64,000 nt of DNA from Bugula neritina (GCA_964035545.1 OZ037769.1:7997929-8061928); one strand, 5' to 3'; shown: positions 50,231-63,850, counted from the first letter of the stretch. The notes: a model not told the origin generated them from the letters alone. A program made the numbers and translations.

Positions 50231-53200
50231 ATGTCTTCAAGCAAGCTAAAATCGTCTCGCCATTACTCAGATAGTGAGGATGATGATAGGAAAGCTACAA
50301 AATCCTCTGTATTTGAACGTCTCGGCTCATCGAAAACCTCTTCTGGTAACCATTATTTTTAACACATTATTGTGTATCATAAATATTGGTTTAGATTTTT
50401 AGCAGTAGGCCTACTGGTAGATATTGCTTACAGTAATTTGCGTTGACAGATCATAAGTCAAGTTCGAAGCGGAAGTCGGGTTCAGTGAGCACGAAACCTG
50501 ATAGCAAGACTTACGATCGTCGCGAGTATGACGACAACTATGGAAAGGAGAGAGGCAGGCACTACTCTAAAGGTAAAGATCATGATCGGAGTAGCGACCG
50601 TTCTCATGACAGAGATAGGTATAATGAACGAAGTTCTAAATATGACAAAGACTATGACCACAGCCGTGGTAGACACTACAAATTTCCATCTAAGGTAATT
50701 TATGCATTACTGCAGGATTGTAGTGTTGAGGAATTGTGAGTATATTTTTGACTGATACCATCCTACTCATGTTCTAAACATTGTTTTGTTATAGGATTGT
50801 AGCTGTTAACATGTTTTAGGGAAAGCATTCTGGTTTCAAATACAATACTAGTGATGTTGTGTTTTTAGAAGGATTCAGAAAAAAGTGAGCCCTGTAAGTT
50901 TTTGTTTAAGAATGACTTCTGTAACTACGGTGACAATTGCATCTTTTATCACAACCGAGAGAGGTTTGAGCGAGAGTTTCCTGACGGCATCAGGTGAGTA
51001 TATTTTATCACCTGTCAATTTTAAACATGACAATATTCAAAACGATGCCAATGAGCCGCATTATTGTGTTGACGACATAGTAAATTTTTTTATTACTAAA
51101 GCACGTCTAGCTTTAAAGAAGTTATTAAATTTTAGCCAACAAAAGTGACCGATCAATCAATTTTGAGATTTTAAAAAAGAACATTTAATATAGTCCTAGA
51201 ATAAGGACAGATTAGTCTGAAAGAATGAATTAGTTGAGGCAGTGAAAAACATAATCTGAATACCAGGATGCTGCCTGTTTCCTTTCACATAAATTGAGTG
51301 TCACTTGAAAATGCTGGAAGCACATGAGTTAGGTGTTACCTTACAATGTCAGAAGCACATAAGTTGGGTGTTACCTGACAATGCCAGCAGGTTCAGTTAG
51401 CTGAATCATACCGCGTGTCATCTTAATTGTATGGTAGAGACAGTCACGGTGGAGGAAAAGGCAGCCACTTCCATAGACAGGGCTCTGACAGAGACTACCA
51501 TCACAGGTCTCGGGATGAGTACCGGCAGTCGGATTACTCTGAAAGTCGAAGAAAAGATTACTCATCCTCTCCGGAGGTTAGTTTTTTAGCTTGTAATGTG
51601 TGATGCTTGGACACGATTGAGAGTTCTTTTTCCCTGATTAATTAATGTGAAATTCTAGTTGATATGTATTATGTTTAATACATTTGTGTAAAAATTAAAT
51701 TTATCCAAAGAAATGAACCTTTTATTGATCTATTTCTGATTTATATTTACAGAGATCTGGGAGCTCAGATAAACATATAAAGTCTAGAATAACAGCTGCC
51801 CCAAAGGAGGCCAAGTATGAGAGTGATGAATCATCCGTAACTGATGTTGGTATGTTTATTATGCCTTGTAGTAACTAGGTGAATGTTTTCTTGTGAACTG
51901 AATGTTTGTACCATATCTCATAGTTGTGCTTCTGTGTGCTGGTAGTTGCTGATTATTTTCTGGTTTGTAGCGGACATGAAGGCACTGGATGAAAAGCTGC
52001 AGAAATACAAAGAGATATCAAGTAAACAATCTCTGGATGTAAGTTAAGAGTTGACAGCTCCTATGTAGAAAATGCTGCTCATAGTCGTGTAAACTACATC
52101 TGGTGACAGTCTATTTAATCTAGTCTACATGATTCATTGGGAACTGTTATGTCACTAATTTACCAAAACAATGAGTTGCTTGTTTTAGACATTCCTGCTA
52201 GCAAGTGTGTAGTTCTAAACCTTTCCAGCCGTTTTAGCTCGTTGGGTTTTTAATCAAATAAACTGCTTGTCATTTACTCATTTCAAATGTACTTGAAAAC
52301 TAACGGTCTGTATTTAATAAAAGATCTTTTACCGCAAGTAGTGACTTAAAGTATTAATAACTATCTAGGTAAGCTCAAAAGTTTGAATTGTCATTATTCA
52401 AAACTTCATATAAATTATGTTAATTAGTACAACTTTGCAAGGCATGGAGTTGAAATTAACGAAAATTTCCAATGGTATGTTGTAGATTGTATCACCTAAA
52501 AAATCTGGCCCTAAAACCCCTCCTTCTGAAAGGTAGGCCTTTTATTAGTTTCTTTTTTAAAGTAGTATTGGTGTTCGATTCGGCTTGCAATTCTATTACC
52601 ATAATTGTTAGTTACATGTTGATTATGTTCAGGGACACATCACCACCAGAAGTAAAAGAAAAAGAGAAAGTTGTTAAAAAGAAAGTCAAGAAAAAGACCT
52701 CTGCAGGGTCCCAGAGTGTTGAAACGTCAAAGAAGAAGAAGTAAGCCTAATCATGCAGTACGCATATCTGTACAACTGCAACTACATATATTTTAGCTAT
52801 AATAAACCTGTGCTCATACATCTCCACGTAGACCTGGAACTATGTATATGTTAGCTATACATCTGTACTCATACATCTTCATGTAGAACTGAAACTATGT
52901 ATATGTTAGCTATACATCTGCACTCATATATCTCCATGTAGAGCTGGAACTATGTATATGTTAGCTATATATCTGTACTCATACATCTCCATGTAGAACT
53001 GGAACTATGTATATGTTAGCTATATACCTGTACTCATACACCTCTATGTAGAACTGAAACTAAGAAGAAAGTGAAGGAAAGAAGTGCGTCTGTTGAACTA
53101 GCTACCGTCACCGAGTCTTCCCAAAAGGCTCCTGCATCTGGTACAGTGCAAGCTACGGAAAAGAAGAAGAAGAAAGTGAAATCCTCAGGGTGTGTTCTTA

Positions 53201-56200
53201 TATCTCATGTCATTAGGGTTTGGTGTTGATAAATAATCAACATTTAAATATAATTGTAATCATATCGAAAGCAATGTAGCTCTGAGACTATAGAAGGAAG
53301 TGTACTTAAGTTACCTAATGTGTATGATATGCCTATTATACATGGCTATTCAATAGGTTATTCACCAACGTCAAAATGGCTGCCGAATATCTATCAATCA
53401 TGAGGCGGAATATCTTTAAGCAGAAGAGAGCTGTTTGGAAGTCTAGCTTCTTACAGTTTGCATTGGATAGAGTTTTCAGAAACATAAAATGAATCTATAT
53501 TAAAGAGAAACTTTGTTTTCAAGTGTCACTTGATTTTTAGCCAAATGTACAAAACTAACCATCATTTATTGGGACTGACAACAATTGTTTCAGTTATGCA
53601 GCTCAGATATGTGTTGGGTTTTTCTAACTTGCTAAGTCTATCATGGAAATTAAATCCTTCGCTTAGTACCGATGGCAGTTTCTGTTTGTAGGGAGAAGGT
53701 TTCTAAGACTACTACTAAAGTTGTTAAGAAGAAGGCCAAGAGCAAAGCTAAGTTAGTTATTTTATTCCATAAGACTATATATCAAGTCTTGAAGTTAGTA
53801 CTGTTTCAGATGACTAATTTGTATTTGTTTACCAAATAGAGTAACAACTAAGAGCAAGGCAGCCCCTGAAGTTGAGGAGGAACGTGAAAGTTATATTGAA
53901 AAGAAAGAAAAAGTGGACTCGGCACCTGTTAGATCGAGGTACCTTTCAGCTTGTTCATTTATTTATCTGTTGTTAGTACCATTGATTTTTAGCGCTACAA
54001 TTACTACTATATGTGTGATAGTTTGTATTTTTCATGATTTTTATTTACTAATTGTTGCTTTAACCATTGTTGGTCTCAAAAATGTGTTTTGTGTTGACAT
54101 CTTGAACAGATGCTGTGGTGCTTGTGTTGTATGCCACACCTTGACTCACTATGTATAACACTTTCATGTTTGTAGAAAAGCCAAAGCGGAATCTGGTGTA
54201 GCTGAGGGTCGGAGCAAGAAGCTGCTAAAGAAAACAAGATCTGCCAGTAGCAGCAGCAGCGGCAGCAGCAGTAGTAGTAGCTCATCTTCAGGTAGCTGTT
54301 GACCTAGCTGTCTTTCTGCTTGACATCATTATTGCAACCGGGAGTTTCTCTGCTGTTTGTAGTTGGGTAGTTAAGTTTCTCATGTCGTCTTTTATGAAAC
54401 ATGTACTATGATTTGTCATTGGGTTATGAACTTGCAGCTAGGACCCTGTGGTGTTTGTGTCATTCCCCACGTCTATTGTGGTAGAAATAATAAAACTTTA
54501 ACACTGGTTATAGCTGATATCATATATATATACCAATGTTATTACGCATTCGTTAACTTTTTATACTAGCAGTTGAAATGAATGCATTGCAATTAGTTGA
54601 CTCTAAATTCGTTGCTTACGATTTTAGAAATTCTGAACAAGTATTTGTTGTACACCTTAAACTTTGTTTTGATTTGATAACAAACTTGTACACACTGAGT
54701 AATATCTAGGGAAAGCTCAGAAGTTTAAACTTTAGGGAAGTAGTGAATTTCAAATTTGTTAGTTATATAGTTTCTGCTACAGCATGATACACTGTGTTAA
54801 CTCATAAGTATTTCTAAATAACAGTTCTATTGTCAATGTTGTATGATTGACCTGTAGATTCAAGTAGAAGCCGAACTAGAAGCAGGAGTAATCGAGAGTC
54901 GTCTCCCCAACTAAAACCACTGAAACGGGGCCACAAACATGACGCCAAAGATCGCAGCAAGAGCATTTGGGGTTAGTATGTTAAAAGAAACATGTAGGTA
55001 ATAGAAGGTATTAGTTTAAAATTGATATATGTTTGAATGCAATTAGATTGTTATTTGGATACCCTTTAAAGGGGCAACTCCGAGTGAAAAGGCAATTAAT
55101 ACGATTTCAGAAACTTGCGTAGCATTAAGAAAGTCAACTAAAAACACGGATTGGCAGTACTACATGTGGCTATCTTAGTGGACACACATGTCTAGCTTTT
55201 CCACCTTGTACTTAGCATTCTAGCACCTTGTACTTGACATTGACCAGATAAAGTTGTTACCCCTCTTTGTACTATGAGTGAAATGCACCTATTTCCAAAT
55301 TTTATTCTCATATTTTTGTTTCAAAATTTATCAATTTTATATTAGTGAAATGATATCACAGTATATAGAATGTAAACATTTCTAAGATTGTATATGCATT
55401 ATTGAATAGGTACAGTTTTTTAGTGACATGAGAATTTCAACCTTGTCAGCTTTTAGCTTGTACTTATCAACAAGTGGTTAAAAGCAAGAAAAGTGTATGC
55501 ATACGTTTCTATACCCAATTAGTTACTATGTCAGAAAGTCATAGTTTGATTGCCAAGTCTTATACATCAATATTTGGTGGTTTAATGGGACTTCTCATTC
55601 ATATAAACTACAGTGCTTTTATTATTGACAAATGAACAATATTTAAAAGCTAAACCCAATTTGCATTGCAACATTAAAATGCTAATAATTAATGCTAACA
55701 AGGATGTTGTACTAATACACGTGTCAATTGGTGAGGGGGGGGGGGAAACTTTGCACTAAATTGAACTAATAGTCGAATAAATGCTATCCATATTGTTAGC
55801 AAGTTTATAACTAGTTGACTTTGTGGGTGAAGATAATGACAACTCTTTCTTGTTGCCCTTTAGAAGATGCCAGTAGATCAAGGTCAAGGTCTCCCAAGGA
55901 GTCTCTGAGTCATAGGGATAACATTGACTAGTAAGTCATGATTTGTTCATCTTTTATATTTCAAAGTGTATAGACATACATATTTCTCTATTGGTTTGCT
56001 GTGTTCGCTGTATGTTGGTTATGCATGACGGAGTCTTGTGCTTTTCTGCAACCCACTATGAAGTTAAAGACATACTAATGTTTTTTTTTTTGTTTGAATC
56101 AGTGATGAGTCTGCAGACGAAAAAAGCCCCTCGCAGCGTGTAAGCAGTAGCAAAAAGCATTCGCAGGAAGCTTACCTAGACAGCCATGATGAGACTAAGC

Positions 56201-59200
56201 ATGAAGACGAGGGTAAATATAAGGACGATCTGAAGTACAAAGATGAAGCCAAGTACAGGGAAAACTATAAGTACAAGAAAGATATGAAGTACAAAGATGA
56301 AGACAAGGAGGGTGTGAAGTACAGAGATGACACTAAGTATAAAGACGATGCTAAATATAGAGAGCACGCTAAATATAAAGATGATGATGATAAATACAGT
56401 GAAAGTTCCAAGTACAGAGATGATGTTAAGCATAGAGACAGTGCCAAATATAAAGAAGATTCAAAATACAGGGGTGAAGCTAAATATAGAGACGATGCTA
56501 AATATAGAGACGATGTTAAATACAGAGATGATGCTAAATACAGAGATGATGCTAAATATAGAGATGATGCTAAATATAGAGACGATGCTAAATATAGAGA
56601 CGATGCTAAATATAGAGACGATGCTAAATATAGAGATGATGCTAAATATAGAGATGATGCTAAATACAGAGACGATGCTAAATATAGAGATGATGCTAAA
56701 TATAAAGATGATGCTAAATATAAGGAGGGTTCGAAATATAGAGAAGCCGCCAAGTATCACGATGACAAAGTTGCAAGCTCTCGAGATGCTTACGGGTATG
56801 GATAGCCATTAAAGTTTTTGTCTATCAGAGTTTTCCATTCTTAACTTTGCATTGTTTCAAACATACTTCGTCATTCATTGTTGAAAATCTTTAGCAATTG
56901 TAGGAAATCTGATTTACGAGATGAACTGGAATCTAAGAGAGAAAGTCGCCGAGATTATAAAGATGACGTGAGAGATTATCCTCCTTCCGGTCAGCATGAT
57001 TACAAGCGAATGGATGAACCAGGGTATCGTAATTTCTGGAATCTTTACTGTTTACCATCCACTTAGAGATGTATTTTGAGAAATTTTTGTGTGGTAATAG
57101 CTGTTGTGTTGCTACATTGTAACGGCAGTATAGTCGTGCAGCATGTCTTAGTAACTGGCATTGTTTGGTAGGAGCAGACGAGAGGGTGAGCGTGACAGAA
57201 GAGATGACCGACATCGATATGAAGACAGGGTTGGTACACATTTAGTTGATTATGCTAAGTACGTAAGCTGGTATTACTTACTTCAATGCACCTACCTTAA
57301 GTGTGTCAACTTTACTGCAGCGACACATGTAGAACTTGTTGCAGTCTACAACTTAAATAATGGCGCACAGAGTTCTTGCTGCATCAAAATATTTGTTGCA
57401 TCTTCTTTAAATTTTACAAAAGAGTACTAGCTGACCAAAAACAGTTTCTATTGTCCTTCAGCTTTTCGAGCCTTGAGTTATTTGCAAATTAATAATGAAT
57501 GTTGACTTTTTATGTAGACTCATTAAATTCATATAGCTCGTGCAATGGAGGATTTGTTAGATCTCACCCTCTTGAGACAGTTGCAAGTTATGATAGAAAC
57601 TCAAATGTTGATGACAAAGATATTTTTAATATTGAGGCAGAGATGTCATTGTGCTGCCCCAGCTTTTACACTTGCGCCCATGATTTGTATTTTATCTTCT
57701 AAACTATTCATATTTGATAGAGAGTGGATAGATATCCAGACAGGGAGAAGGATGATAGGCAGAATCGATCTAATCGAGTTTTGGAGAGGGGAAGACGATC
57801 TAGTCCTGGTAGGCGACCTTCACCACCACATTCAAGGTCACCAGCTGATCAGAGAACTTTGAGTCCCTACAGCAGGTCTAATAATTTATTCTATTTTTGC
57901 TCAATGTTTTGTTAAAAGTTTTTAGAGCTGCCATTTTGTGGGAATTACTCATTTATTGAACTGTATATAATTTTCAAATTAGTAATAGACTGGTCAATGC
58001 GCAACATGTAACTTGATTAATAAGGTGAATTGTACAATGCATTCTTCTAATATATTTACCATTCAATTTTTACCGATCATCCAGATTGTTTACTGACCTT
58101 TTGCATCACATGTTACAGGGGAAGTGATTTTGGTGACTACCGTGACAGGGCAGAGCTGTCGTTGATTCCTGGAACAGAAGCACACTTTAACAGTAGATTC
58201 CGAGAGCCCCCTTATTATGATGGTCCGGACAGGGGTGGATACAGAGGTTTGCATAGCATCGCAAGCTGCTTATATAATCATACGCTTGCACCAATTCAAA
58301 AACTTCTGCATTTAAATTTAGCACAAATTTCAATATATTCGTTTTATGAGTTACCTTTTTAGTGGTTTGCTGATGTCAACTGACCGCCTTCATTGTATCG
58401 TGTTGCATTTCAGCCAGAGGCAGAGGTGGTCCCTACCCAGACAGGAGGCCAGATGGTGTTGTTCCTTATGACAGATATGGAGTTGCTCCATCACAAGGAC
58501 CCCCTGACCACTACTCCGGGCCACCTCCACATGCCACTGATCATTACAACTCGTCGGACAGAGGAAGTTACAGGAGTGGACACAGGGGAAGGGGCAGGGG
58601 CAGAGGTCGGGGCTGGGGTGGTAAGCTAATGTACCAAATGTGATCTCTCAAGATTATTGCTTTTTGTCTAAATTTTTAGTGGTTACATTTCACTACTCAT
58701 GTTTAGTGTGGCTGTGACTAATGCGTATACACTGTTTAGGGCATGGCTATGATGGGCCCCCTCATAATAGTCCATATAATGAAAAAGGTTATGGGGATGA
58801 CAGTCGATATAAGCGAGATCGCAGTCCTGATGACAAGTATTCTCCTGATAGGAAGAGATCAAGGAGAGATGACTATGATAAAAAGGGTGATGTTAGAGAG
58901 GTCAGTGGCTCATTTCTGCGTGCTTTGCATAGCATACTTATGTTATAGGATGCATATGGTAATTTTTGGAGTTGTTTGACTCACAGTGATTAATAGATTC
59001 TTTTCAAAATGACTTAGAATGAAGTTTTGAGACATTACTCTTGATAGTGGCATTGTTTGATGCCAACTAATAATTTACATTAGATATATTGATATGAAAT
59101 CGTCTTTGTTTATCTAGACCACTGTGCTCTACTTCTCTAACAATATAAACAGGCTATGTTAATGAAACAGTTATCCCTGTGTGTACATTTCTCATGTTAT

Positions 59201-61787
59201 GTAGTGGTTTACTCTAGTGTGATGTTCAGTGTTACTCTAGAGCAGGGCTGTCCGACAGGCGGCCCCAGGGCTGTATGTAGCCCCCTGCCTACATTTATGT
59301 AGCCCTCAAAGTATAAAACTAAAATTATTTTTCACAGGTGTATATGAATTAGAGTGAAAAACCACCTTTTAAATGTCTTATTTATACACATGCTACAAAA
59401 CATGTGGCCTGCATTAACTATTCGGATTTTATTGTGTAATGATTCATAAGAATTTGAAATAAAATAATTTGAAAAATACTGATACTATACCCGCAAGTTA
59501 AAGTGTACAATGTGACTCTCGCCACGAAGTATTCCTTTTTAGTAGCCCTCGATCTGAAAAGGTTGGACACCCCTGCTCTAGAGTGATGTTGAATCATACG
59601 ATCTTGCTAAATCCCATTGTTCAATTTAACCTTGGATTATATTAATTGCTTTTAGCGGAGGGCAGAGAGTGATTACAGGAGATCACCCAGGCCAAAAAGA
59701 GACTCAGAAGTTTCCGGTAGGTCTAGTAGTTGGTTATTGCTGTTTTCTTTTTCAATACATTTTCTCGCCACATGTTGTTTCTAAAATTAATAACATTGTC
59801 AGATTTAGCATTACACATTATAGCAGTTTGCAGGTCTGTTTCATATACTTTTAGAATCTATAACTGTCATAGTTATAGAATTGAGAATTAATTTACTATG
59901 ATCTAGTATTATTTGCATATAGAGCTAATGTATCCGATATTAGATATAACTAGGAAGTGATGGATAACAGTGCAAGTTTGTGTTGTCATTCTGATGTCTT
60001 GCGCTGCATTATTGTAATAAATAGTTCAGTTTTTAGGAATCTATTTAATTTTGTAACAATTTTAGTTTTTGATATTATATTTTAATGGAACTTTCATTGT
60101 AACTTTTTCTATTTTCAATTAGTTAGTTTTAGTTCCATTTCTCAGGATTTTCTCGGAACATAATTGGAAAAGTTGATACTTTCAATTATCAGTAATTTCA
60201 GGAACCATAAAAATGCAGCTACTATATATTAGTTCTTGTAGAATACAAAGAATTGCAGTCTTTCCTTACACTCTCAAATAAAAATGTTGGTTTTACTTTC
60301 TTATTACTACAGCAATTTTAAAACTAGCTAAGAAATATCCAATAATTTAGATTTAGAAAATATACCAGCGAGGGTATTTCTATTTTAAGGAATCCTTGAT
60401 TTGTTGTGTTATGTTCCTACCAGACTCGAGAAAAAGTGCTGCTCGAGAGAAGAAGTCATCGGAATCAACAGTCACAAGAGATGAATCTCAGAGCAAAGAT
60501 TCCGACAAGACAACAAATCAACCAGAAGTGGAAGTTGAGATGGAGGAGGATATTATTGAGAGTGAGGAAAATGCAGTTACAGGTAAATATATGGATGCCA
60601 ATAGCAGCTAAGGTAGTAGTTAAAAAGAAGTTCACAGGTAAAGAAGATTGTCTCATTGCATTGTTTATTTTCTAAATTTGCTGTACGTTTAGACGTAGTT
60701 GGTATTCTGGACATTGACTGGCAATCACTGATTTCACAAACTAAGGAGAAACAGTCAGCTGCGCCCGCTGGCTCTGATGTGATGGAGAGATTTGCTCCGT
60801 CCAATTTCTTCAAAAAAATTGGTATTTCCAAGGCTTTTGCTGGTGCAGAAAGATCTAAGGCAGTACAAGAGTTGATTGGTGAGTGCTAGAATAAATATTT
60901 TGCTCCAGTGGTATCTGTATTTGTTGTGCTCTAGCGTCAATGTGATTTAGGAGAATAGTAGCTCAGTACCGTTTGGTCATGTATTCTATACATAGTATTC
61001 ACATTATAAACACCGCTTATGAAATTAACAATTTTCAAGACACCTTCCTAATAAAATACGTCAAATAAAGCGTGAAGACGTAAACTTGAAACAAACTGTT
61101 TTCCACACCATATGGTTTTGAAGTTCATTGTAAATTATTCCAGCATTTCATGTAACTTATACACCATTTAGAATAGCCGTTGTGAAGGAACCCGACAATT
61201 TTTAAATCTATCATGACTGCAACATATACAATTGTATGTTGAGCAGATTAAACCAGCCTTATCCACGACCTGAATTTATAACCTACTGAAAAATCTCCAC
61301 TTGACTTAATCAGCTGCAAGAATATACTGTATTTGTTAATTTCACTTGGCCCTTGGGTTATATGCAATCTCAAGTGTCAATCTGAATTTACTAATTTACT
61401 ATTACAACAGATGAAAACCTAAAAGATGATGTAGCTGCCCTACATTTAAGAAAAGTAAAGGATGAGATGCAAAGAAGAAATGTACTTAGCAGAGTGGGAC
61501 CCAACAGAAAGGCCCTGTGCGCACGCTATGACCTTGCTATGCGAAGACAGTTCAACTTCTCCAGTGCCGTGAGTTGCACCAAATGCTCGAGTTGCAGCTC
61601 ACCTATTTGCTTAAAAGAAAGTCTTGCAATGACTAAAAACAGATATCAAACAGTTGTATTGTTTACTTTTTTATAGAATGAAGTCACTGTCACACTGGAG
61701 CCTCCATCTAACATTGATAAAGATTTATTAAAACAAGGATTTAAGTTGCTGGCCCTCAAAAGTGAACCAGTAGCAACTGCAAGTTAA
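50231..61787 (+). CDS. ZC3H13: ZC3H13 homologue (m6A writer-associated CCCH zinc finger protein)
   Basis: Homologue of ZC3H13 (fly Flacc/Xio), which links Nito/RBM15 to the WTAP-containing MACOM part of the nuclear m6A writer. Twenty-six exons: 50231-50345, 50450-50694, 50869-50993, 51438-51576, 51753-51849, 51971-52038, 52486-52532, 52633-52740, 53052-53189, 53692-53751, 53840-53938, 54176-54291, 54858-54971, 55864-55930, 56103-56795, 56904-57023, 57172-57229, 57721-57875, 58119-58246, 58414-58620, 58740-58900, 59656-59716, 60424-60582, 60693-60878, 61411-61568, 61677-61787 (TAA); about 1244 residues. N-terminal SVFERLG; CX8CX5CX3H finger (C129, C138, C144, H148); lysine and RS tracts; KYRDDA array about 550-735; RG-rich patch about 898-966; C-terminal domain from about 1094 with DIDWQSLI, KKIGISKAFAGAE and RVGPNRKALCARYDLAMRRQ, matching ZC3H13. 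The human protein is longer. An acceptor ends at 50220, ten bases before the ATG. Confidence 0.93.
52780..53062 (+). repeat. 55-bp tandem array overlapping a 3' splice site
   Basis: Five copies with an exact 55-base period, plus a degenerate leading copy, run through intron 8 of ZC3H13 into exon 9. Each unit carries a pyrimidine-flanked TGTAG (or CGTAG) followed by a sequence close to AACTGGAACT, i.e. a copy of the real acceptor and the first ten bases of the exon. The AG dinucleotides end at 52831, 52886, 52941, 52996 and 53051; the last is the one that keeps the frame. Confidence 0.9.
56212..56768 (+). repeat. 18-bp coding repeat encoding AKYRDD hexapeptides
   Basis: About 30 tandem 18-base units in ZC3H13 exon 15. 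The central dozen (from about 56479) are nearly identical and encode AKYRDD; the flanks are diverged (AKYKDD, LKYKDE, SKYREA). The repeat leaves several other frames open, including a 162-codon antisense one. Confidence 0.95.
59243..59575. mobile_element. hAT-type MITE in ZC3H13 intron
   Basis: A 333-bp element with inverted termini CAGGGCTGTCCGAC / CAGGGGTGTCCAAC and perfect 8-bp target duplications CTCTAGAG (59235-59242 and 59576-59583). The terminal motif is typical of hAT elements. No coding capacity. It lies in intron 21. Confidence 0.92.
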
Positions 61788-62302
61788 TTGTGAATAACTA
61801 CGTGTACAATATCTATCACTATGTGTAAACAAACACCAGGACTAAACCAAAATAGATATTGTATTGCTAATGTATTGCTAAATGTATTGATTTTGTACAT
61901 AGATATGTGTAAATCTTTACAGTAAAAAAGACTTCATTTACATTTGTATTTGAAGTCAAAAATATATATTGAATATGATAAAAGTAAACACCTGTACAAA
62001 TCTCTAGCTTTACAACATAAATAACAAGTACAATTGAATAATTGTTTAGCAGTAAGTCCCAAGAAATTTGAAACCATCACTTTTACTGATGATGGTTGTA
62101 GTCCTAAACTTTGGAGTTGTCTAACTTGGATAATCTTTGTAACTCAGTCCCAGTTAATGGAGAACTATCAAACAGGGTCTTAAGCTTTATACTCTGGGCT
62201 ACTAATTAGGAGCAAATTATTCGTATCAAATGTTGTTTACATATATCATCTGTTCGACGCTGTTCACCAGTTTTTTATTTTGCTGATGGCACTATAACGC
62301 CT
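61788..62302. other. Tail-to-tail intergenic spacer
   Basis: 515 bases between the convergent stop codons of ZC3H13 and CCDC12. It would hold both 3' UTRs. A minus-strand AATAAA (TTTATT at 62274-62279) lies close to the CCDC12 stop. No other feature seen. Confidence 0.6.
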
Positions 62303-63392
62303 TCAGTCATCTTCATCACCAACTTCATTCTTGTCTGCAGAACCCACAGCCCGTGCTAGCAATGCACCATCTTTTAATTTCTCTCCTTGCAGTCTTTCAC
62401 CTATTAAAAAGTACAAGTCACAGCAAATCACAAAACAACAAACAGTAGCACACATCAACAGGAGGGTAAATTTCTAAGTGAATTTGTACATACGAATTAG
62501 CTCAGCTATGGCTCGCTGTGTCCTCTTTTCTAACTTTTCAAGTTTTTTAGCAACATCTCGACGCAAATCCCAATCTGGTTTCCGAGGAGCAAGAGATGCT
62601 AAATCTACTTCCTCAATAATGGGTTGTGGTTTGCCTGATTCTAGTTGATCTTGAACTTTGTCAGCCACTAGCAATGATAATTTTATACTTTTTGGTATAA
62701 ATATACAGGCATTAAACAGCATAAACTTATTTTTATGTTGAGAAAATAGTCCAGGTAATAAAGCAAGTAAAACTGCTAAAATATGGTTAAACTTAGAGTT
62801 TATAGATGAATACACAAATGGAATACAATCATATTTTTCATTATCACAATGAAGTGTTATAGTGTTATCCACATGACATACAAAATTATCGTTGATCTAC
62901 AGACTAAATGCTATGTACTTGGTATCTTTTGGCAGACTTAAAAATTTTTTTTTTGAAGTTGTCACCAATGAACTAAAAATTTCTTATAGTTAGTAATAGT
63001 TATAGCGTTATTCAGTTCAATGGTGGTCACAGCCTAAGACATTGATTCGGCCATTTCAAATAAAAATGAATACCAAACTGTGAATGTACCTTCTACTGGC
63101 TCTGGGTTAGGTATGGTGTTTTCCTTTAGTTTTTCATCTAATGGTTTATAGCTTCTAAAGACAGGCCTATAAATAAAAAATGCATTTTGAATGAATTGGC
63201 ATGAACCAAGAAAGGATATATATTTGATTGACATACTAGCAGAAAGCTATTTATGTACTTAGGTAACGCTGCATCAGTTTGTCCACCATCTGTAAGTTCT
63301 TCAACTGTTTTACCTTCCTTCTTTGCCCGGAGTGCTAGAAGACGTTGTTTCCTTTTCTTTGACTCTTCTTCCAAAGATCCCACTGCAGCCAT
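62303..63392 (-). CDS. CCDC12: CCDC12 (cwf18-type spliceosome-associated protein)
   Basis: Small coiled-coil protein of the cwf18 family, a component of catalytic spliceosomes. Four exons: 63392-63259, 63166-63090, 62667-62494, 62400-62303 (TGA), 160 residues against 166 in human. The N-terminus has LEEESKKRKQRLLALRAKK. The central signature is IIEEVDLASLAPRKPDWDLR, then DVAKKLEKLEKRTQRAIAEL, nearly the same as the vertebrate protein. The C-terminus is acidic (GDEDD). A clean acceptor (TTTTCTGTCTTAG) ends one base before the ATG, so the first coding exon starts A-ATG. Convergent with ZC3H13. Confidence 0.96.
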
Positions 63393-63393
63393 T

Positions 63394-63850
63394 CTAAGAC
63401 AGAAAATATCAAATTATAATAGCATTATAATACTTAACACATCCAATCAGTATGTATGAATACTCTTTTTCCACTCTGCATCTGTCAGAGATATAAACAG
63501 TTGCTGTGAGAGTGGCTCAGCTTTTTGACTGAGGTTGAACTTTTAAACTTCCCCTCTAGCATTCCCGTCTTCCTTGTAATTTCCCTCTCCTCCTTTACCA
63601 TTCCCCTCCTTCCTTCTTTTCTACCACTTGACACCTTACCCTTTTTTTGTTATCAAGGGACTCAAGAGGAACAACACAAACTGATCAGCAATAAAAAACT
63701 AATACAGAAGATAAACTCTAAAAGTTTGACTTCAGCTTCGCAAATCATTGAAAGTTTTGATATGGAGGTTCGATATGAAGAAGTCACTCTATCAGGCTAT
63801 TGAAAAAAAGTGATCTCGACCCATTTATTGCCAACTGAATACGAAGCTTC
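63394..63850. other. Upstream region of CCDC12
   Basis: Contains a C/T-rich stretch (about 63550-63650) and a 92-codon plus-strand open frame (63525-63803) with no recognised motif, possibly part of the decayed retroelement that follows. No other gene seen. Confidence 0.45.

Noticed and set aside
53513-54158. 81-codon plus-strand frame with hydrophobic stretch (53913-54158)
   Set aside because: Starts in ZC3H13 exon 11 and reads through its donor into the intron.
56265-56760. Antisense 162- and 99-codon frames and an alternative plus-strand frame
   Set aside because: The 18-bp repeat keeps several frames open; the AKYRDD frame is the one continuous in phase with both flanking ZC3H13 exons.
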